Positions 5,271-7,643 of a stretch of 7,643 nt of DNA are shown piece by piece. How positions within the stretch are numbered: the stretch's first letter is position 1; the number at the start of each line of letters is the position of its first letter. This stretch comes from Pseudomonadota bacterium (GTDB lineage Bacteria; Pseudomonadota; Alphaproteobacteria; Kiloniellales; J153). The stretch is from contig JACZWN010000165.1 of the NCBI GenBank assembly GCA_022572105.1, forward strand, positions 1 through 7,643, read 5' to 3'. Below the pieces are notes generated by a model. It was not told the origin of the DNA, made no database searches, and saw only the letters and a program-made list of their open reading frames with translations. The translations under genes were made by a program, and so were the position numbers.

Positions 5271-6145
5271 GGGGCGGGCTGCGAATGGTGGGTGAAGCGG
5301 TGAGCGTGGCCCGGGCCGGCGCGGGTTGGATGCCCCGCGAGAGTTTTTGGCTCCGGCTCGAGGTGCTCGGCGCCTGGCTGCTGGCGCTGGTCTGGCTGGC
5401 GCCGCTCATCTACGCCTTCTGGGCCGCCTTCCACCCGCCGGCCTATGCCATCCGCTTCGAGCTCTTCGCGCCGCTGACGCTGGAGAACTTCGCCGAGGCC
5501 TGGAGCCAGGCGCCGTTCGCTCGCTATTACCTCAACACCTTCCTGCTGGTCAGCTCGATCCTGGCGGCGCAGTTCGTGCTGTGCACGCTGGCGGCCTACG
5601 CCTTCGCGCGTTTCGAGTTCTTTGGCCGCGACGTGGCCTTCGCGCTGGTGCTGGTCCAGCTGATGATCATGCCCGAGGTGCTGATCGTCGAGAACTACCG
5701 GACCATGACCCTGCTGGGCACCGTCGATACCATCCTGGGCATCGGCCTGCCCTACATGGCCAGCGCCTTCGGCATCTTCCTGCTGCGCCAGACCTTCAAG
5801 ACCGTGCCCAAGGAGCTCGAGGAGGCGGCGCGCATCGAGGGCTGCTCGTTCCTGCAGGTGCTCACCAAGGTCTACGTGCCGCTCGCCAAGCCGACCTACG
5901 TCGCCTACGGGCTGGTCTCGGTCAGCTACCACTGGAACAACTTCCTGTGGCCGCTGGTGATCACCAACTCGGTCGAGACCCGGCCGCTGACCGTGGGCCT
6001 GGCCATCTTCGGCGCGCCCGAATCGGGGGTCGACTGGTCGATCATCACGGCCGGCACCCTGCTCGCCGTGGCGCCGCTCTTGATCGCCTTCCTGCTGTTC
6101 CAGCGCCAGTTCGTACAGTCATTCATGCACGCCGGGATCAAGTAG
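5267..6145 (+). CDS. ugpE: ABC importer permease, UgpE-type
   Basis: A 292-residue inner-membrane permease (E. coli UgpE has 281) that pairs with the preceding subunit to form the translocation channel. Hydrophobic segments lie near residues 33-56, 91-115, 124-140, 157-174, 204-224 and 260-280. The EAA loop reads EEAARIEGCSFLQVL, then TKVYVPLAKP (185-209 overall), and YHWNNFLWPLVIT (221-233) is the characteristic UgpE-like stretch. The start at 5267 overlaps the previous stop as ATGA, implying coupled translation. An ATG at 5285 with GAGGGG 10 bases upstream would shorten the product by six residues and is nearly as likely. It is the last gene of the operon: a convergent gene ends 49 bases downstream and no catabolic gene follows. 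I see no clear terminator in 6146-6193, only GGCCGATC repeated directly at 6150 and 6178. Confidence 0.91.
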   Translation: MRGGLRMVGEAVSVARAGAGWMPRESFWLRLEVLGAWLLALVWLAPLIYAFWAAFHPPAYAIRFELFAPLTLENFAEAWSQAPFARYYLNTFLLVSSILAAQFVLCTLAAYAFARFEFFGRDVAFALVLVQLMIMPEVLIVENYRTMTLLGTVDTILGIGLPYMASAFGIFLLRQTFKTVPKELEEAARIEGCSFLQVLTKVYVPLAKPTYVAYGLVSVSYHWNNFLWPLVITNSVETRPLTVGLAIFGAPESGVDWSIITAGTLLAVAPLLIAFLLFQRQFVQSFMHAGIK

Positions 6146-6193
6146 CTTGGGGCCGATCGAGTGTTGTAGACGATTCCGGCCGATCCGACGAGG

Positions 6194-6727
6194 TCACGGC
6201 ACGATGGCCACGCGCTCCGGATAGATGAAGCCGCGGGTCGCATAGCTGCGCGTCCCCAGGGTGTTCCCCGGCGTATACCAGACCCGCACGGCGGACCAGT
6301 CGTTCCTCGGCGAGACATCCACGACCGGCGTGTTCCGGTGGATGCGGCCGCGGTTCAGCCAGTTCGCGTGGTCGACCAGGACCGTTCGATTGTCGAGGAG
6401 GGCGGTGACCACGGCGAGATGGCCCAGGCGCAGCCGCCCGGTCCGCGTCCAGACCAGGACCGAGCCGACCGTCGGCTTGCCGCCCCGCCGGTAGCGCCCC
6501 TCGGCGGCGTGCCACCAGGTCCAGGCGTCGCCCCGGATCGCCAGACCCGTGGTCGCGCGCGCGAAGGGCACGCATTGAAGCAGCGCGGCCGGCGTGACGA
6601 TCCGCGCCATCGGCGCGTCCAGGGCCGGCCTCGACGCAAGCGGGGGCGCCGCCTCCCGGCCGGCCGAGCAGGCCGCCAGGAGCAGGCCGAGCAGGGCGAG
6701 GAGGTACGGGGTGCTTTTCCTGGCCAC
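6194..6727 (-). CDS. Lipoprotein with CHAP amidase/peptidase domain
   Basis: A 177-residue protein. The N-terminus is a lipoprotein signal: basic MARK, hydrophobic LLALLGLLLAA, then Cys20 in a LAAC lipobox with Ser at +2, which predicts outer-membrane anchoring. Residues about 48-150 match a CHAP (cysteine, histidine-dependent amidohydrolase/peptidase) domain: catalytic Cys52 in LQCVPFAR, His103 in LGHLAVV and a likely third residue Asn122 in DHANW, with the family's GDAWTWW (66-72) and GSVLVW (88-93). CHAP enzymes commonly cut peptidoglycan amide bonds, so a role in cell-wall remodelling is likely though the substrate is not shown. The start is a GTG, chosen because it opens directly onto the signal peptide. 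It lies 43 nt downstream of the coiled-coil gene on the same strand, so co-transcription is likely. It converges with the importer operon. Confidence 0.85.
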   Translation of the reverse strand: MARKSTPYLLALLGLLLAACSAGREAAPPLASRPALDAPMARIVTPAALLQCVPFARATTGLAIRGDAWTWWHAAEGRYRRGGKPTVGSVLVWTRTGRLRLGHLAVVTALLDNRTVLVDHANWLNRGRIHRNTPVVDVSPRNDWSAVRVWYTPGNTLGTRSYATRGFIYPERVAIVP

Positions 6728-6770
6728 GGGGACTGTCCAGTCTCTTCGCGTGCGTGCCGGGGCGCGCCGG

Positions 6771-7271
6771 TCAGGTGACCGGCGCCGGCTCCTTGGGCTC
6801 GTCGGCCTGGGAGGCCCGCGCGCGCTTTTTCTCGATTATGCGCTTCAAGCCGGCGCGTAGCTTCTCCGGATCGCCCCCGCCGCCCCGAGCCGGCCCCTTC
6901 TCGTCCTCGCCGTTCCGGGCCGGCCCGGCGTCGTTCGCCGCCGGGTCCAGGGGCACCGGACCCATGCGGGCTCCGGGCTCCATGCCGGCCTGGGCCGGCG
7001 CCGGGATGCTGGCGAGGCCTTCGCGCGGCCCGACCTCGACGGTCATCACCAGGGCGTGCAGCATGTGCCGCAGCTGCCCGTATTCCCGGGTCATGCGCTC
7101 GCGCTGGGCCTCGTTCTGACCCAGGGCGACCCGCTTCTCGCGCAGGTTCTCCTCGACGATGTTGATCAAGCCCGTCAGGTGCTTGCGGGATCGCGCGTGC
7201 TGTTCGCCGGTCCGGTCAAAGGCCTCTTGCGCGGCCGCGACCGTCTGTTGCAGGCTCGAAATGTCGGTCAT
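6771..7271 (-). CDS. Alpha-helical coiled-coil protein of unknown function
   Basis: A 166-residue protein I cannot assign to a family. It has no signal peptide, no membrane helix and no cysteine. Residues 4-80 are predicted almost entirely helical, rich in Glu, Gln, Arg and Leu with heptad-like spacing (QTVAAAQEAF, INIVEENLREKRVAL, MTREYGQLRHML). Residues 81-133 are a flexible Pro/Gly/Ala-rich linker. A short basic helix follows (PEKLRAGLKRIIEKKRAR, 135-152), then an acidic/proline tail. The ATG at 7271 is preceded by GGGAG at about 8 bases; a longer frame to 7418 would run through a GC-rich leader and the promoter. It is the first gene of a pair with the CHAP lipoprotein, which may hint at a cell-envelope role. 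A cytoplasmic scaffold or nucleic-acid-associated protein is equally possible. Confidence 0.75.
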   Translation of the reverse strand: MTDISSLQQTVAAAQEAFDRTGEQHARSRKHLTGLINIVEENLREKRVALGQNEAQRERMTREYGQLRHMLHALVMTVEVGPREGLASIPAPAQAGMEPGARMGPVPLDPAANDAGPARNGEDEKGPARGGGGDPEKLRAGLKRIIEKKRARASQADEPKEPAPVT

Positions 7272-7643
7272 GGCGCGCGCTCCCGTTCCCCGGTTTCCGG
7301 CCCCTCGCCGCCCGGCTTCCCTGCCCCCTCTTGGCGGGGCGCGGGAGCCTCCGCCCGGGCGGGCCGTTGTGCCCAGGCGACCAAGTAATAGTGTAACACA
7401 AACTTGAAAAAACCGCAAAAGTTTCCTAATAAATATTAATTATATCTGTTAACTATAAGTATTGATCAGGCAACACGGGATCGCCGTCCGAAAGCCTTGG
7501 GAAACCGTCTCTATGAGTCATTATCAACGCTCCTTGGTTGTCTAATTCCGGTCTCTCGGTCAAGCACTCCCGAACCCTTTGTCTCCGCCGGGAACACGGT
7601 TGTCTCCGAAGTCGTGACCGGCGGGTTTGCCGGCGCGCTTCAT
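7272..7643. other. Gene-free right end: structured leader, AT-rich island, GTCT-repeat region
   Basis: These 372 bases hold no convincing gene. From 7272 to 7380 the sequence is GC-rich and hairpin-prone (palindrome CCGCCCGGGCGG at 7351-7362) and is probably the untranslated leader of the minus-strand gene pair. From about 7385 to 7466 it turns strongly AT-rich, unlike anything else here except the operator near 700-760, and contains the promoter candidates. From about 7500 to 7610 the tetramer GTCT recurs on the plus strand. A 27-codon minus-strand open frame starts with the ATG at the very edge (7643-7641) and ends at 7560. It could equally be the C-terminal tail of a gene entering from the right, but it has mixed third-position composition and no recognisable motif. 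Confidence 0.6.
7390..7418 (-). promoter_or_regulatory. Putative promoter of the coiled-coil/CHAP gene pair
   Basis: Read on the minus strand, TTGCGG (7418-7413) is followed after exactly 17 bases by TACACT (7395-7390). Transcription would begin near 7383, giving a GC-rich leader of about 110 bases. A 6-bp inverted repeat, AAACTT (7400-7405) and AAGTTT (7419-7424), brackets the spacer and -35 element and could be an operator. A second candidate slightly upstream is TTAACA (7452-7447), 15 bases, then TATTAG (7431-7426). Either could be right. Confidence 0.45.

Noticed and set aside
7385..7530. Possible replication origin (AT-rich island, GTTAAC, TTATCAACG resembling a DnaA box)
   Set aside because: Only one imperfect DnaA-like box is present and no cluster, and no origin-associated gene lies nearby. 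A promoter region explains the AT-richness.
7560..7643. 27-codon minus-strand reading frame at the right edge
   Set aside because: It is too short, has no recognisable motif and mixed codon use, and could be chance; the window edge prevents deciding whether it is the tail of a longer gene.

Overview
The window is GC-rich DNA, with G or C at nearly every third codon position in the real genes. By gene style it most resembles an alphaproteobacterium, possibly of the Rhodospirillales type. That placement is inferred from protein resemblance and base composition; there is no rRNA or marker gene here.

Left edge (1-619): the C-terminal end of an unidentified gene stops at 105. It is followed by a short stretch with no usable start codon that reads like the last membrane helices of an NnrS-family protein. 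Next comes a small one-helix membrane protein with a C-terminal zinc-ribbon-like cysteine cluster (344-619).

Centre (620-6145): a complete five-gene ABC importer locus on the plus strand. It encodes a GlpR-type DeoR-family regulator (854-1846), a UgpC/MalK-type ATPase (1851-2924), a secreted UgpB-like binding protein (3029-4324) and two UgpA/UgpE-type permeases (4386-5270 and 5267-6145). Spacing is tight: a 4-nt gap, then 104 nt, then 61 nt, then an ATGA overlap. The binding protein would capture the solute in the periplasm, the two permeases form the channel, and the ATPase dimer powers it. The regulator presumably senses a phosphorylated product and controls the promoter in front of itself. 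Sequence resemblance points to sn-glycerol-3-phosphate or a related polyol or sugar phosphate, but no catabolic enzyme lies in the window and the binding protein departs from UgpB at one ligand position, so the substrate is open.

The non-coding parts of this operon are the most informative. An AT-rich, repeat-bearing operator/promoter region precedes the regulator. A pair of hairpins lies just before the binding-protein gene, one of which could pair alternatively with the Shine-Dalgarno sequence. A very strong hairpin with a 13-bp perfect arm separates the binding-protein gene from the permeases. The regulator also carries 15-bp tandem repeats, encoding acidic pentapeptides, at both ends.

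Right part (6194-7643): two minus-strand genes, convergent with the importer, form a likely operon. An alpha-helical coiled-coil protein of unknown function (6771-7271) is followed by a lipoprotein with a CHAP amidase/peptidase domain (6194-6727). Their promoter is probably in the AT-rich island near 7390-7452. The last 370 bases hold no convincing gene. I see no mobile element, CRISPR array, tRNA or rRNA, and no clear evidence of a wholly new system; the novelty is mainly regulatory.
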